NCBI GenBank assembly: GCA_913056335.1
Contig: CAJXLX010000007.1
Location: 1 to 51,111 of the forward strand
Direction: 5' to 3'
Source of the DNA: an uncultured Rhodothermaceae bacterium
GTDB lineage: Bacteria > Bacteroidota > Rhodothermia > Rhodothermales > Salinibacteraceae
Length of the DNA stretch: 51,111 bases
Position 1 is the first letter of the stretch. Each line of letters begins with the position of its first letter. This document shows, one piece after another, positions 25,473 through 33,823 of this stretch. The translations under genes and the position numbers were made by a program. The notes under the pieces are model-generated. The model was given only the letters and a program-made list of their open reading frames with translations, had not been told where the DNA came from and did not search any database.

Positions 25473-26519
25473 ATGAAACGATCGGAGTTCAGTTACGACT
25501 ACCCGAAAGAACTTATTGCCGAGTATCCGGCTGAGCCGCGCGACTCGTGCCGGCTTATGGTGGTGAACCGAGACGACCAGACCGTTGAGCATACGGTGTT
25601 CAACCAGTTGCCCAAGTACTTCAACGAGGGCGACGTGATTGTTGTGAACAACACCAAGGTGTACCCGGCGCGGCTCTTTGGGAAGAAGAAAAAAACCGGA
25701 GCCAGCATCGAGGTGTTTTTGCTTCGTGAACTGAACCCGGAAAGCCGCCTGTGGGACGTGATGGTGGATCCGGCGCGTAAAATTCGTATCGGCAACAAGC
25801 TGTACTTCGACCGCGAGCTCTCGGCGGAGGTCATTGACAACACCACCTCGCGCGGACGCACGCTTCGGCTGCACTTTACGGGGACGAACGAAGAGCTGTA
25901 CGCTAAAATTCGCGAACTCGGGCAAACGCCCCTGCCGCCGTACATCGACCGAGAGGTCGAAGAGGAAGATCGCGACCGCTATCAAACCATTTTTGCTGAG
26001 CATCGGGGCGCGGTAGCCGCACCAACCGCCGGACTGCACTTCACGCCCGAACTGATCCAGGCGCTCAGAGACAAAGGCGTGCACGTCGCCGAAGTTACGC
26101 TGCATGTGGGGCGCGGCACGTTCCGTCCGGTTGGGGTGGAAGACCTCACCAAGCATCGTATGGATTCGGAGCAGTATACCATCCCTGAGGAAACCGCCGA
26201 AGCCGTAAACCGCGCGCTACGGAGTGAGGACAACACCGTAACCGCCATTGGTACTACCGTCGTGCGTACCATCGAGTCGAGCCTGTCGGCCAACCAGATG
26301 CTGAAGGCCGACTCCAGCTGGACGGATCTGTTCATCTACCCGCCGTACGATTTTCAGATCACTGATCAGCTCATCACCAACTTCCATCGGCCCGAGAGCA
26401 CGCTCATCATGATGGTGTCGGCGTTTGCGGGCTACGACTTTGTGATGGACTTTTACCAGGAGGCTTTCGACGAAGAGTACCGGCTGTTCTCCTTTGGGGA
26501 TGCCATGCTCATCCGGTAA
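25473..26519 (+). CDS. queA: S-adenosylmethionine:tRNA ribosyltransferase-isomerase QueA
   Basis: A 348-aa enzyme that transfers and isomerises ribose from SAM onto preQ1 at the wobble base of tRNAs, making epoxyqueuosine. Signatures: YDYPKELIAEYPAEPRDSCRL at the start, VVNNTKVYPARLFG, GQTPLPPYIDR, the APTAGLHFTPEL motif, VTLHVGRGTFRPV and NFHRPESTLIMMVSAFAG. All expected blocks are present and length is normal. The ATG at 25473 is preferred over a TTG two codons upstream. It appears to be single; an imperfect hairpin lies just after the stop. Confidence 0.97.
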   Translation: MKRSEFSYDYPKELIAEYPAEPRDSCRLMVVNRDDQTVEHTVFNQLPKYFNEGDVIVVNNTKVYPARLFGKKKKTGASIEVFLLRELNPESRLWDVMVDPARKIRIGNKLYFDRELSAEVIDNTTSRGRTLRLHFTGTNEELYAKIRELGQTPLPPYIDREVEEEDRDRYQTIFAEHRGAVAAPTAGLHFTPELIQALRDKGVHVAEVTLHVGRGTFRPVGVEDLTKHRMDSEQYTIPEETAEAVNRALRSEDNTVTAIGTTVVRTIESSLSANQMLKADSSWTDLFIYPPYDFQITDQLITNFHRPESTLIMMVSAFAGYDFVMDFYQEAFDEEYRLFSFGDAMLIR

Positions 26520-26524
26520 AGAAC

Positions 26525-26566
26525 GGCTGCAGAACACAAAAGAATCGGCCAAGGTCCGATGCAGCC
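26525..26566 (+). terminator. Possible stem-loop after queA
   Basis: GGCTGCA (26525-26531) pairs with TGCAGCC (26560-26566), with a second inner stem ATCGG/CCGAT that shares one base. It starts six bases after the queA stop. It has no T run, so as a terminator it is weak. Downstream, AGCCAGCAGG occurs twice before the DedA gene. Confidence 0.35.
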
Positions 26567-26697
26567 TCTTGGACGTCTCCAAAAGCGTTTGGGCAAATCC
26601 CAAGCCAGCAGGCCAGTGCCTACGCTAACACGTCATATGCGTAGCCAGCAGGTTGGGGCGCGGGCCGTTGTTGTATCACCGCACACCCAATGCGACT

Positions 26698-27354
26698 ATG
26701 CCCGAATGGGTCTTCCAACTTGATGCCTGGGTCAACTGGATGCTGGCACTTCCGCCGCTATGGGGATACGTGATCGTGCTTGCCATCGCCTATGGGGAAA
26801 ATGTGATGCCTCCCATCCCCGGCGATATGATTGTTGTTCTTGGCGGCTATCTTGCGGGACGTGGTCACCTGCACCTGGGAATAGTTGTCCTGTTGGCTAC
26901 AATAGGCGGTGCGCTGGGCTTTATGACAGTCTATGCTGTAGGGCGGGTTATGGGGCCTCGAATACTGGCCCCGGGTCGTTACGGTTGGGTGCCTCATGAA
27001 AAAGTCGATCGGGTACAGCAGTGGCTGCACCGGTACGGATATGGCGTGGTGGCGGCCAACCGCTTCCTCTCAGGAGCCCGCTCAGTGATATCCTTGGCTG
27101 TGGGGACAGCTCAGATGAATGTGGGGAAGACTCTTGCTTTCGCCACACTTAGTGCATTAGTGTGGACTGCCCTCATTGCGTATGCGGGTTTTGCGCTCGG
27201 AGAGAACTGGCCGCTGGTAGCTTTTTACCTGAAAGCATACGGACGGACTGTTGGAGGCGTGCTTGCGATCCTTATTGCAGCATGGGGCGTGCGCTGGTAC
27301 TGGAGGCGACGTAATGCTGAACATCCGTCGAGCCAATCGTCAGATAATCAATAA
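26698..27354 (+). CDS. DedA-family membrane protein
   Basis: A 218-aa integral membrane protein. Family marks are YGENVMPPIPGDMIVVLGGYLAG (the re-entrant acidic/proline segment), GRVMGPRILAPGRYGWVP, and the arginine-bearing NRFLSGARSVISLAVGTAQM. About five hydrophobic segments are seen and the tail is basic (RRRN). DedA proteins are linked to undecaprenyl-phosphate or lipid flipping and proton-motive-force maintenance. The ATG at 26698 is chosen because the open frame upstream is not hydrophobic or conserved in character. The next gene is a tRNA about 160 bases on; that spacer holds only a short GGGGC/GCCCC stem near 27482. Confidence 0.88.
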   Translation: MPEWVFQLDAWVNWMLALPPLWGYVIVLAIAYGENVMPPIPGDMIVVLGGYLAGRGHLHLGIVVLLATIGGALGFMTVYAVGRVMGPRILAPGRYGWVPHEKVDRVQQWLHRYGYGVVAANRFLSGARSVISLAVGTAQMNVGKTLAFATLSALVWTALIAYAGFALGENWPLVAFYLKAYGRTVGGVLAILIAAWGVRWYWRRRNAEHPSSQSSDNQ

Positions 27355-27517
27355 ACAGGGCCTGCAGAGCGCTACTGATACCAGGCGTAGCAACATTCCG
27401 TCCGTCTGTTTTTGGTCGCAGGGAGCACAGCCCCTCTCCTAATAGATGTTTCATCTACAGCACATTATTCTTGTGGAAACAGGGGCCCGTTGCCCCGCAT
27501 ATTGAAGCAGCACACTG

Positions 27518-27590
27518 GCTGACGTAGCTCAACTGGTAGAGCAGCTCATTTGTAATGAGCAGGTTGGGGGTTCAAGTCCCTTCGTCAGCT
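27518..27590 (+). tRNA. tRNA-Thr (anticodon TGT)
   Basis: Cloverleaf folds cleanly: acceptor GCTGACG/CGTCAGC, D-arm GCTC...GAGC, anticodon stem GCTCA/TGAGC with loop TTTGTAA, T-arm with GGTTCAAGTCCC-type loop. CCA is not encoded. First of four tRNAs upstream of tuf, matching the position and anticodon of E. coli thrU. Confidence 0.96.
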
Positions 27591-27881
27591 CCGCCGCACG
27601 ATTCTTACGTGGAGTACGATTTCGACTCTATTTGTTGTCGAAATCATTCATCTAAACGTATTCATAAGGAGCGCACGCAAGAAGCCTTGAGAAATCGAGT
27701 GGCTTTCCATAACCTAAGTGCTGGTTCTCTGCGGGAAAGGCAGTGCTATGCAAGCTCATGCCAATCTTCACGGAGAGTACGGCAACACCCGATCGTGTTG
27801 GACCTATAATCGGTTCTGAAACCCAGCGTACCAGATGCGAGGAAAGTAGTCGTTTTGGTCCGTTTGGCAAATAGTTAAGTT
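27591..27881 (+). other. Spacer between tRNA-Thr and tRNA-Tyr
   Basis: About 290 bases without a supportable gene; short frames here have no motif. It is unusually long for a tRNA cluster that is tight in other bacteria. I see no strong terminator, so a separate promoter for tRNA-Tyr-Gly-Thr-tuf is possible but not visible. Confidence 0.4.
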
Positions 27882-27963
27882 GGGCAGGTAGCGAAGCGGT
27901 CAAACGCAACAGACTGTAAATCTGTCGGCTATGCCTTCGTAGGTTCGAATCCTACCCTGCCCA
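27882..27963 (+). tRNA. tRNA-Tyr (anticodon GTA)
   Basis: Acceptor GGGCAGG/CCTGCCC with discriminator A, anticodon stem-loop CAGACTGTAAATCTG giving GTA, and a long variable arm as expected for a class II tRNA-Tyr. CCA not encoded. Equivalent position to E. coli tyrU. Confidence 0.96.
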
Positions 27964-27964
27964 C

Positions 27965-28036
27965 ATTTTGGATTGTGGATTACTTGATTTTGGGTGGCGT
28001 GCTTTTGGCGTCAATCTGAAATCGCAAATCCAAAAT
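27965..28036. repeat. Inverted-repeat element filling the tRNA-Tyr/tRNA-Gly spacer
   Basis: ATTTTGGATT (27965-27974) is the exact reverse complement of AATCCAAAAT (28027-28036), with related GGATT/AATC words between them. Arrays of the 'ATTTTGGATT' type are common dispersed intergenic units in several phyla, so this may be a small palindromic insertion. It starts two bases after the tRNA-Tyr discriminator base. It may also act as a processing hairpin. Confidence 0.5.
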
Positions 28037-28049
28037 CCAGGATCGAATT

Positions 28050-28122
28050 GCGGGAGTAGCTCAATTGGTAGAGCATCAGCCTTCCAAGCTGAGGGTCGCG
28101 GGTTCGAGTCCCGTCTCCCGCT
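28050..28122 (+). tRNA. tRNA-Gly (anticodon TCC)
   Basis: Acceptor GCGGGAG/CTCCCGC, D-arm GCTC...GAGC, anticodon stem TCAGC/GCTGA with loop CTTCCAA giving TCC, T-loop GGTTCGAGTCC. CCA not encoded. Same order and anticodon as E. coli glyT. Confidence 0.96.
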
Positions 28123-28217
28123 CATTGCACGCCTGCGGCGGCTGCGAAAGGGCACTCTGCACTTACTGTTGCAAGCGACATATGCAGTTGGATAGGACGC
28201 AGCCCCACCACACACCG

Positions 28218-28289
<72 letters not shown>

Positions 28290-28322
28290 CACTGCGCGTT
28301 GGTACCGTCCGCGCGACTAATC

Positions 28323-28376
28323 ACACACGCCCTGCACGTGCGAACCTGCAGGGCGTGTGTGCATGCCCTTTGGGCA
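28323..28376 (+). promoter_or_regulatory. Two strong hairpins in the tRNA-Thr to tuf leader
   Basis: ACACACGCCCTGCA (28323-28336) pairs perfectly over 14 bp with TGCAGGGCGTGTGT (28347-28360). Immediately after, ATGCCC/GGGCAT forms a 6-bp hairpin with a TTT loop (28362-28376). The U-tract needed for termination is absent. Likely roles are an RNase III-type processing site separating tRNA from tuf mRNA, or a partial attenuator ahead of tuf. Confidence 0.6.
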
Positions 28377-28422
28377 TAAGATCCCTACATCATCCTCAAT
28401 CTAAGGAAACGACACCACCGTT

Positions 28423-29613
28423 ATGGCGAAGGAGGTATTTGAGCGGAAGAAGCCGCACATCAACATCGGAACGATTGGGCACGTTGACCACGGGAAGACG
28501 ACGCTGACGGCGGCGATCACGAAGGTGCTCGCTGAGCAGGTTGGCGGCGCGGCCGAGCGGACGTTTGACTCGATTGATAACGCGCCGGAGGAGCGCGAGC
28601 GCGGGATTACGATTGCGACCTCCCACGTCGAGTACGAGACGGAGGCGCGGCACTACGCCCATGTGGACTGCCCCGGCCACGCCGACTACGTCAAGAACAT
28701 GGTGACGGGCGCGGCGCAGATGGACGGAGCCATCCTCGTGGTGGCGGCCACCGACGGCCCAATGCCGCAGACGCGCGAGCACATCTTGCTGGCGCGGCAG
28801 GTGGGCGTGCCGTTTCTGGTGGTGTTCATGAACAAGGTCGACCTCGTAGACGACGAGGAGCTCTTGGAGCTGGTGGACATGGAAGTGCGCGACCTGCTCT
28901 CCAGCTATGAGTTCCCCGGCGACGAGATTCCGGTGATCCGCGGATCGGCGCTGAAGGCGCTGGAGTCCGACGCGGACGCGGAAGCGAAGATCATGGAGCT
29001 GATGGAGGCGGTCGACACCTACATTCCGACGCCGGAGCGCGACATTGACAAGCCATTCTTGATGCCGGTCGAAGACATCTTCTCGATTACGGGCCGCGGT
29101 ACGGTAGTGACCGGCCGGATTGAGCGGGGTCGAATTGAGACCGGAGACGAGGTGGACATTGTCGGGATCGAAGAGGAGAAGCTGACCTCGACGGTGACCG
29201 GGATTGAGATGTTCAACAAGACCTTAGACGAGGGGGAAGCCGGCGACAACGCGGGGCTGCTCTTGCGCGGAATCAAGAAGGAAGATGTCTCGCGCGGGAT
29301 GGTGGTGGCGGAGCCGGGTTCGGTGACGCCGCACAAGGAGTTTGAGTGCGAGGTGTACGTGCTGTCGAAAGACGAGGGCGGGCGCCACACGCCGTTCTTC
29401 CCGGGCTACCGTCCGCAGTTTTACTTCCGTACGACGGACGTGACGGGCGACATTGAGCTGGAAGAGGGGGTGGAGATGGTGATGCCGGGAGACAACGCGA
29501 CGTTCACGGTGAAGCTGATCCAGCCGGTTGCGCTGGAGGAAGGCCTGCGGTTTGCGATCCGCGAAGGCGGGCACACCGTCGGCGCCGGCGTCGTTACCGA
29601 AATCCTTGACTAA
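28423..29613 (+). CDS. tuf: Elongation factor Tu
   Basis: A 396-aa GTPase that delivers aminoacyl-tRNA to the ribosome. G1 [13 protein letters not shown], switch [19 protein letters not shown]3 [21 protein letters not shown]4 [10 protein letters not shown] and G5 region GSALKALE are all intact. Domains 2 and 3 carry [14 protein letters not shown] and [21 protein letters not shown]. The surface is acid-rich ([15 protein letters not shown]), as in salt-adapted bacteria. It lies between tRNA-Thr(GGT) and tRNA-Trp, the classical tufB-type position. Only this tuf copy is in the window. Confidence 0.99.
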   Translation: MAKEVFERKKPHINIGTIGHVDHGKTTLTAAITKVLAEQVGGAAERTFDSIDNAPEERERGITIATSHVEYETEARHYAHVDCPGHADYVKNMVTGAAQMDGAILVVAATDGPMPQTREHILLARQVGVPFLVVFMNKVDLVDDEELLELVDMEVRDLLSSYEFPGDEIPVIRGSALKALESDADAEAKIMELMEAVDTYIPTPERDIDKPFLMPVEDIFSITGRGTVVTGRIERGRIETGDEVDIVGIEEEKLTSTVTGIEMFNKTLDEGEAGDNAGLLLRGIKKEDVSRGMVVAEPGSVTPHKEFECEVYVLSKDEGGRHTPFFPGYRPQFYFRTTDVTGDIELEEGVEMVMPGDNATFTVKLIQPVALEEGLRFAIREGGHTVGAGVVTEILD

Positions 29614-29663
29614 CAACAACCTTTGTAACGACCGGGCCTGCCTACGAAAGGTGGGTCCGACAC

Positions 29664-29737
29664 ACGGGCGTAGCTCAATTTGGCAGAGCAGCGGTCTCCA
29701 AAACCGCCGGTTGCGGGTTCAAGTCCTGCCGCCCGTG
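29664..29737 (+). tRNA. tRNA-Trp (anticodon CCA)
   Basis: Acceptor ACGGGCG/CGCCCGT with discriminator G, D-arm GCTC...GAGC, anticodon stem GCGGT/ACCGC with loop CTCCAAA giving CCA, and a T-loop GGTTCAAGTCC. CCA tail not encoded. The tuf-trnW-secE order is widespread in bacteria. This is the tRNA whose charging the trp attenuator at 5103-5251 would sense. Confidence 0.96.
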
Positions 29738-29803
29738 CAATGAGCGTTCTTCTCATCAAGCATGCTGCTCATTACGCAGCATGCTTTCAAGCCCCCGCAT
29801 GTT

Positions 29804-29983
29804 ATGACGTGGCTTCGCGACTACATCCAAGAGGTGATTGCCGAAATGCGTAAGGTGAGTTGGCCCAGCCGCGACGAGCTCGTCAGCAGCACGCTCATCA
29901 CGCTTCTTGGAACCGTTCTGATATCAGGCTTCATTTTTGTAGCCGATCAGATTGTGAGCACCATCATGGGGTTTATCTACTAA
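29804..29983 (+). CDS. secE: Preprotein translocase subunit SecE
   Basis: A 59-aa single-span SecE that braces SecY in the Sec channel. It has the amphipathic helix IQEVIAEMRKVSWPSRDEL, including the hallmark KVxWPSRxE, then one transmembrane segment (LITLLGTVLISGFIFVADQIV). The ATG at 29804 gives the short bacterial form; the open frame upstream covers tRNA-proximal sequence. It lies between tRNA-Trp and nusG as usual. Confidence 0.96.
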   Translation: MTWLRDYIQEVIAEMRKVSWPSRDELVSSTLITLLGTVLISGFIFVADQIVSTIMGFIY

Positions 29984-30089
29984 TCGAGTACGAACTGGAT
30001 GCACGCCGCAGCATGCGCCATGTGCATCCGATGCTCTGTCAGCCGTTGCTCCACTCTCTTGCTCTCGCCCCTTACCTCTACCAGCCCCC

Positions 30090-30647
30090 ATGTCAAGCGG
30101 AAACGGCATAAAGAAATGGTTTGTGCTACGGACCTTCTCCGGGCACGAAAAAAAAGTGCGCCGTTTTCTGGAAAGCGAGTTGGAGCGCCTGGATATGGAG
30201 GATCTCGTTGACGAGGTCCTCATCCCCACTGAGACGGTATTCGAAATGCGGGGTGGAAAGAAAAAGACTAAAGAGAAGACATTCTTTCCCGGTTACATTT
30301 TGCTGCATGCCGTTATGAACGAGCAGTTGCAGCACACCGTGTCAGGATTGCCCTCTGTCATTGGGTTCTTGACGTCAGGAACGGGTGACGACCCAACGCC
30401 ACTGCGCCCAGACGAAGTGCAACGCATCCTTGGCCGCATGGATCGTGCCGATGAGATGGGCGAACAGCCTGAGATTCCCTTCAAGGTGGGCGACCCGGTG
30501 AAGGTCGTTGACGGACCCTTTGATAGCTTCAACGGCTTTGTTGAAGAAGTCTATCCCGAAAAAATGAAGGTCCGCGTTATGGTGTCTATCTTCGGGCGTA
30601 AGACGCCTGTTGAGCTTGACTATCTGCAGGTTGAGCACGAAGAATGA
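30090..30647 (+). CDS. nusG: Transcription termination/antitermination factor NusG
   Basis: A 185-aa protein binding RNA polymerase. The NGN domain starts KKWFVLRTFSGHEKKVRRFLE and includes FFPGYILLHAVMNEQ; the KOW domain has FKVGDPVKVVDGPFDSFNGFVEEVYPEK and VSIFGRKTPVELDYLQVE. Normal length and no inserted domain. About 100 bases separate it from secE and 180 from rplK; the latter gap contains a terminator-like stem. Confidence 0.98.
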   Translation: MSSGNGIKKWFVLRTFSGHEKKVRRFLESELERLDMEDLVDEVLIPTETVFEMRGGKKKTKEKTFFPGYILLHAVMNEQLQHTVSGLPSVIGFLTSGTGDDPTPLRPDEVQRILGRMDRADEMGEQPEIPFKVGDPVKVVDGPFDSFNGFVEEVYPEKMKVRVMVSIFGRKTPVELDYLQVEHEE

Positions 30648-30716
30648 CAATGCTGAAATATGACAAGCGGCGCGGGCAACGCACTTGAAATCGTGCTCTA
30701 TGCCTGAGCATCCCAT

Positions 30717-30752
30717 AAGGCCCCGCCTCCCCTTGGGTGAATAGGGCCTTTT
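30717..30752 (+). terminator. Terminator-like stem between nusG and rplK
   Basis: AAGGCCC (30717-30723) pairs with GGGCCTT (30744-30750), ending in TTTT before CCC. The stem is 7 bp with a 20-base loop, so it would be at most partial. It may set the secE-nusG to ribosomal-protein ratio, or simply end nusG transcription ahead of a promoter before rplK. Confidence 0.45.
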
Positions 30753-30829
30753 CCCATGTACATTGCTCCGTTACCTCCACTAACGAAATTACGGGAGCCC
30801 AGACGGGCGTCTGAACCGTGTACCGACCT

Positions 30830-31267
30830 ATGGCAAAGCAAGTAAACACACAAATTAAGCTCCAGATTAAAGCCGGACAGGCAAACCCGGCTCCGCCCAT
30901 TGGCCCTGCTTTGGGTCAGCATGGCGTAAACATTATGGAGTTCTGCAAAAAGTTCAACGCCGAGACGCAGGACCAGATGGGTCTTCTGCTTCCGGTCGTC
31001 ATTACAGTGTACGCCGACCGCTCGTTCGACTTCATCGTCAAGAGTCCGCCCGCTTCGATTTTGCTGAAGCAGGTGGCGGGCATTGAAAGTGGTGCGGGCG
31101 ATCCGCTCCGCCAAAAGGTGGCCACCGTGTCGTGGGATGATTGCCGCGACATTGCCGAGCGTAAGATGGAAGACCTAAACGCCCATACTATTGAGCAGGG
31201 TGCTCATATGATTGCGGGAACGGCGCGCTCCATGGGCATCAAGGTGAGCGACAAACCCGAAGGGTAA
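30830..31267 (+). CDS. rplK: Ribosomal protein uL11
   Basis: A 145-aa 50S protein of the GTPase-associated centre. It opens [20 protein letters not shown] and contains [22 protein letters not shown] and, in the RNA-binding domain, [13 protein letters not shown]. The proline-rich N-terminal segment that binds thiopeptide antibiotics with 23S rRNA is intact. The ATG at 30830 is the conserved start; a GTG four codons upstream is in frame but not expected. First of the rplK-rplA-rplJ-rplL set. Confidence 0.98.
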   Translation: MAKQVNTQIKLQIKAGQANPAPPIGPALGQHGVNIMEFCKKFNAETQDQMGLLLPVVITVYADRSFDFIVKSPPASILLKQVAGIESGAGDPLRQKVATVSWDDCRDIAERKMEDLNAHTIEQGAHMIAGTARSMGIKVSDKPEG

Positions 31268-31357
31268 CTCCCGGTCCTGCTACCCTCCACTGATCTCCAC
31301 GAACAGCGCGGGAGTCTGCATTAAAGCAGGCGTTTGCACCGCACAACCTACCGACTT

Positions 31358-32068
31358 ATGGCAAAAAAAGGAAAACGATACGCCGACGCTGAAACTCTCC
31401 TTGAAGAGGCATCGAGTCCGTCTACGCTTGAGGAAGCAGCGGACTTGGCGAAGAAGACAGCAACGGCCAGCTTTGACGAATCCATTGACCTGGACCTGCG
31501 CCTGGGCGTCGACCCACGCCATGCCGACCAGATGGTGCGAGGAGCCGTTGTGCTTCCGCACGGCACCGGGAAAGAGACAACGGTACTTGTGCTTGCCAAT
31601 GAGAGCAAGCAAGCTGAGGCCGAAGAGGCCGGAGCCGACTACGTAGGGCTTGATGAATACGTAGATCGTATCCAGAATGACAACTGGCTCGACTTTGACG
31701 TAGTCATTGCGACGCCGGATGTGATGGCCCAGGTGGGACGCCTGGGGCGCATCCTTGGACCGCGTGGCCTGATGCCGAACCCGAAAAGCGGCACGGTCAC
31801 GATGAACGTAGCCGAAACCGTTGAAGAGGTGAAGTCAGGCAAGATTGAGTTCCGTGTAGACAAGCATGGCAACATGCACACAGCCATCGGGAAGGCTTCA
31901 TTCTCAAATGAGGAGCTTGCCGACAACGCTCGGGCTTTCCTGAAAGAAGTAGTGCGGTTGCGCCCGGTCTCCTCCAAAGGGATCTACTTGCGCTCAATCA
32001 CCCTTTCCGCGACTATGGGACCACCTGTATCGGTTGACCGCAGCACGGTGCTCACGGAAACACGTTAA
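31358..32068 (+). CDS. rplA: Ribosomal protein uL1
   Basis: A 236-aa protein of the L1 stalk, and in many bacteria a translational repressor of the L11 operon. Key blocks are [54 protein letters not shown], and the C-terminal [21 protein letters not shown]. Start is MAKKGKRY at 31358. It follows rplK by 90 bases. No clear L1-binding mimic could be recognised in the leader by eye. Confidence 0.98.
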   Translation: MAKKGKRYADAETLLEEASSPSTLEEAADLAKKTATASFDESIDLDLRLGVDPRHADQMVRGAVVLPHGTGKETTVLVLANESKQAEAEEAGADYVGLDEYVDRIQNDNWLDFDVVIATPDVMAQVGRLGRILGPRGLMPNPKSGTVTMNVAETVEEVKSGKIEFRVDKHGNMHTAIGKASFSNEELADNARAFLKEVVRLRPVSSKGIYLRSITLSATMGPPVSVDRSTVLTETR

Positions 32069-32084
32069 CCACGCTGTGCCACCT

Positions 32085-32102
32085 GCACACGGCGTCGTGT
32101 GC
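32085..32102 (+). promoter_or_regulatory. Perfect 7-bp hairpin in the rplA-rplJ gap
   Basis: GCACACG (32085-32091) and CGTGTGC (32096-32102) enclose the loop GCGT. It lies 47 bases upstream of the rplJ ATG, where an L10 autoregulatory leader is found in other bacteria, but I cannot see the full L10-leader kink-turn, so the assignment is tentative. Confidence 0.4.
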
Positions 32103-32148
32103 CCTTGTGCATCCTCCCGTACTCCTTCGTTTCGACCCTCCCCTTGAT

Positions 32149-32691
32149 ATGCCTCTGACGCGTGCCAAAAAGGCTGAGATCATTGATGATCTCACCGAAC
32201 AGTTTGAATCCTCCTCGATCATCTACCTGACGAACTTCTCGGGTCTTACCGTAGCAGAGACCAACGAGCTGCGGGCCCGTTTCCGAGAGGCCGATGTCGA
32301 GTACACCGTTTGCAAAAATACGCTGGCCCAGCTGGCCATCGATCAAATCGACAACACCGACGTTGAAGTGCTTTCGGAGCACTTTAGTGGGCCCACCGCC
32401 GTGGCATTCAGCAACGACCCGGCGAAGCCTGCCCGTGTGATTCAAGACTTTCTTGAAGAGAATGAAAGCGAGCGCCCTGAGCTGAAGGTTGCATATATTG
32501 AAGGCGACCTTTACGAGGGGCCTGATGCGCTTGATGCGTTGGCCGACCTGAAGTCGCGCGAAGAACTCGTTGGCGACATCATTGGTCTGATGCTTGCGCC
32601 GGCGCAGAACATCGCTGGTGCTCTTACCGCTCCGGCCAGTACGCTGGCAGGCGCTATCCAGAGCATCGCCGATGGTGATGACGACGCGTAA
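32149..32691 (+). CDS. rplJ: Ribosomal protein uL10
   Basis: A 180-aa protein that anchors L7/L12 dimers to the ribosome. Family blocks are MPLTRAKKAEIIDDLTEQF, IIYLTNFSGLTVAETNELR and YTVCKNTLAQLAI; the C-terminal helix LAGAIQSIADGDDDA should bind L12 and is acidic at its end. Start is ATG at 32149; the frame is open upstream but lacks family character. It lies between rplA and rplL as usual. Confidence 0.98.
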   Translation: MPLTRAKKAEIIDDLTEQFESSSIIYLTNFSGLTVAETNELRARFREADVEYTVCKNTLAQLAIDQIDNTDVEVLSEHFSGPTAVAFSNDPAKPARVIQDFLEENESERPELKVAYIEGDLYEGPDALDALADLKSREELVGDIIGLMLAPAQNIAGALTAPASTLAGAIQSIADGDDDA

Positions 32692-32712
32692 CCATGCGTT
32701 GTGCACCGCCTT

Positions 32713-32736
32713 GCAGGCTTCTGCTTAGAAGCTTGC
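32713..32736 (+). promoter_or_regulatory. 10-bp hairpin in the rplJ-rplL gap
   Basis: GCAGGCTTCT (32713-32722) pairs with AGAAGCTTGC (32727-32736) around a GCTT loop, with one G-U pair. L12 is needed in several copies per ribosome, so a processing or stabilising element before rplL would make sense; this is inference from position. Confidence 0.4.
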
Positions 32737-32846
32737 TCCTCTGAGGGCGCCCTGTGCGCTCTCCCCTATCGTACTCTCCCTTAATGAGCAGCGCAGTGCC
32801 CTCCTTAGACCGGGTGCACAGACCGCTGCAGGACCTCAACCTACCT

Positions 32847-33227
32847 ATGGCAGACATCAAAGAAATTGCAGAGCAGCTTGTAGGGCTTACCATCCAGGAA
32901 GCCAGCGAGCTTGCCAACTACCTCGAAGAAGAATACGACATCAAGCCGGCTTCGGCTGGTGTAGCGGTCGCAGCCCCCGGTGCTGCCGGCGGCGACGGCG
33001 ACGGCGCTGAAGAGAAGACGGAGTTCGACGTGGTGCTGACGGGCGTAAGCGGCAACAAGATTGCTGTGATTAAGGAAGTCCGTTCCATCACTGGGCTCGG
33101 ACTCAAAGAAGCCAAGGCTGTTGTCGACGAAGCGCCAAGTCCTGTTAAGGAAGGCGTTTCGCGCGAAGATGCCGATGAACTGAAAGCACAGCTCGAAGAA
33201 GCCGGTGGCGAAGTCGAGCTTAAGTAA
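32847..33227 (+). CDS. rplL: Ribosomal protein bL12 (L7/L12)
   Basis: A 126-aa stalk protein that recruits translation GTPases. The N-terminal dimerisation region is [21 protein letters not shown] flexible Ala/Gly-rich hinge follows ([15 protein letters not shown]), then the conserved C-terminal domain [42 protein letters not shown]. The hinge is unusually Asp/Gly-rich, consistent with salt adaptation. The start at 32847 is chosen by family alignment from memory; upstream frame extension is spurious. Confidence 0.98.
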   Translation: MADIKEIAEQLVGLTIQEASELANYLEEEYDIKPASAGVAVAAPGAAGGDGDGAEEKTEFDVVLTGVSGNKIAVIKEVRSITGLGLKEAKAVVDEAPSPVKEGVSREDADELKAQLEEAGGEVELK

Positions 33228-33291
33228 AGGACGCCCACGGCGCCGGAAGTCTTAGTTTCGATGGCCCCGTGTGAACAGCAAAACATACGCT

Positions 33292-33327
33292 CAAGGGCCG
33301 ACCCCTGTACATAGGGGTGGGCCCTTG
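33292..33327 (+). terminator. Strong stem-loop after rplL (attenuator before rpoB)
   Basis: The arms 33292-33306 (CAAGGGCCGACCCCT) and 33313-33327 (AGGGGTGGGCCCTTG) match over 15 positions with one mismatch and a 6-base loop. It lies 65 bases after rplL. A weak T-containing tail follows. A partial terminator at this place in other bacteria lowers rpoBC expression relative to ribosomal protein genes. Confidence 0.6.
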
Positions 33328-33823
33328 TTCATATACGAAAAGCGTTCTCTTTGCTATATCGGCTCGATAAAGCTGATGGCAGAAGAATCAGTGGCAAAAA
33401 AGTCGAAGGCTACAAGTACGACTGTCTTTCGCCATGATTCCGCGAAATTACTGCGCTGTGAAACAACGTCATTGAGCCCCGGTATTCATCTTTGCTGTGA
33501 TTCGCGAACCCCGCCCGTGCAATAGCATCCAATACATTCGTTGCACTGGTCTTCCTGCGAACGAACGCCCCCTGGCATTGAAGCATCTGTCACGATTACC
33601 CCCGGTTTCCATTCGCCCTAACCCTGTTCTGCGTGCGGATGAAAACACCCCCATTTCTGCTTCACCCCCAACGTGTGCGTCGTTCTCTGTAGAGCCACCC
33701 GCTTTGTGGAGCCACACTCACAGAGCTGCTTAACGGCTCACACTGGCTCTCTGAATTGTGTCCCACAGGCACGGGTCGCACGCCTGCGCGTATTCCCCAA
33801 CTGTTTAAGGAATTATTCCGCCT
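33328..33823 (+). other. Non-coding leader between rplL and rpoB
   Basis: About 500 bases, unusually long for the rplL-rpoB gap. Short frames here lack motifs and are C-rich on the plus strand around 33590-33680. I see no RNase P, tmRNA, SRP RNA or 6S RNA signature. It probably holds an independent rpoB promoter or an extended leader; no confident -35/-10 pair was found. Confidence 0.4.
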
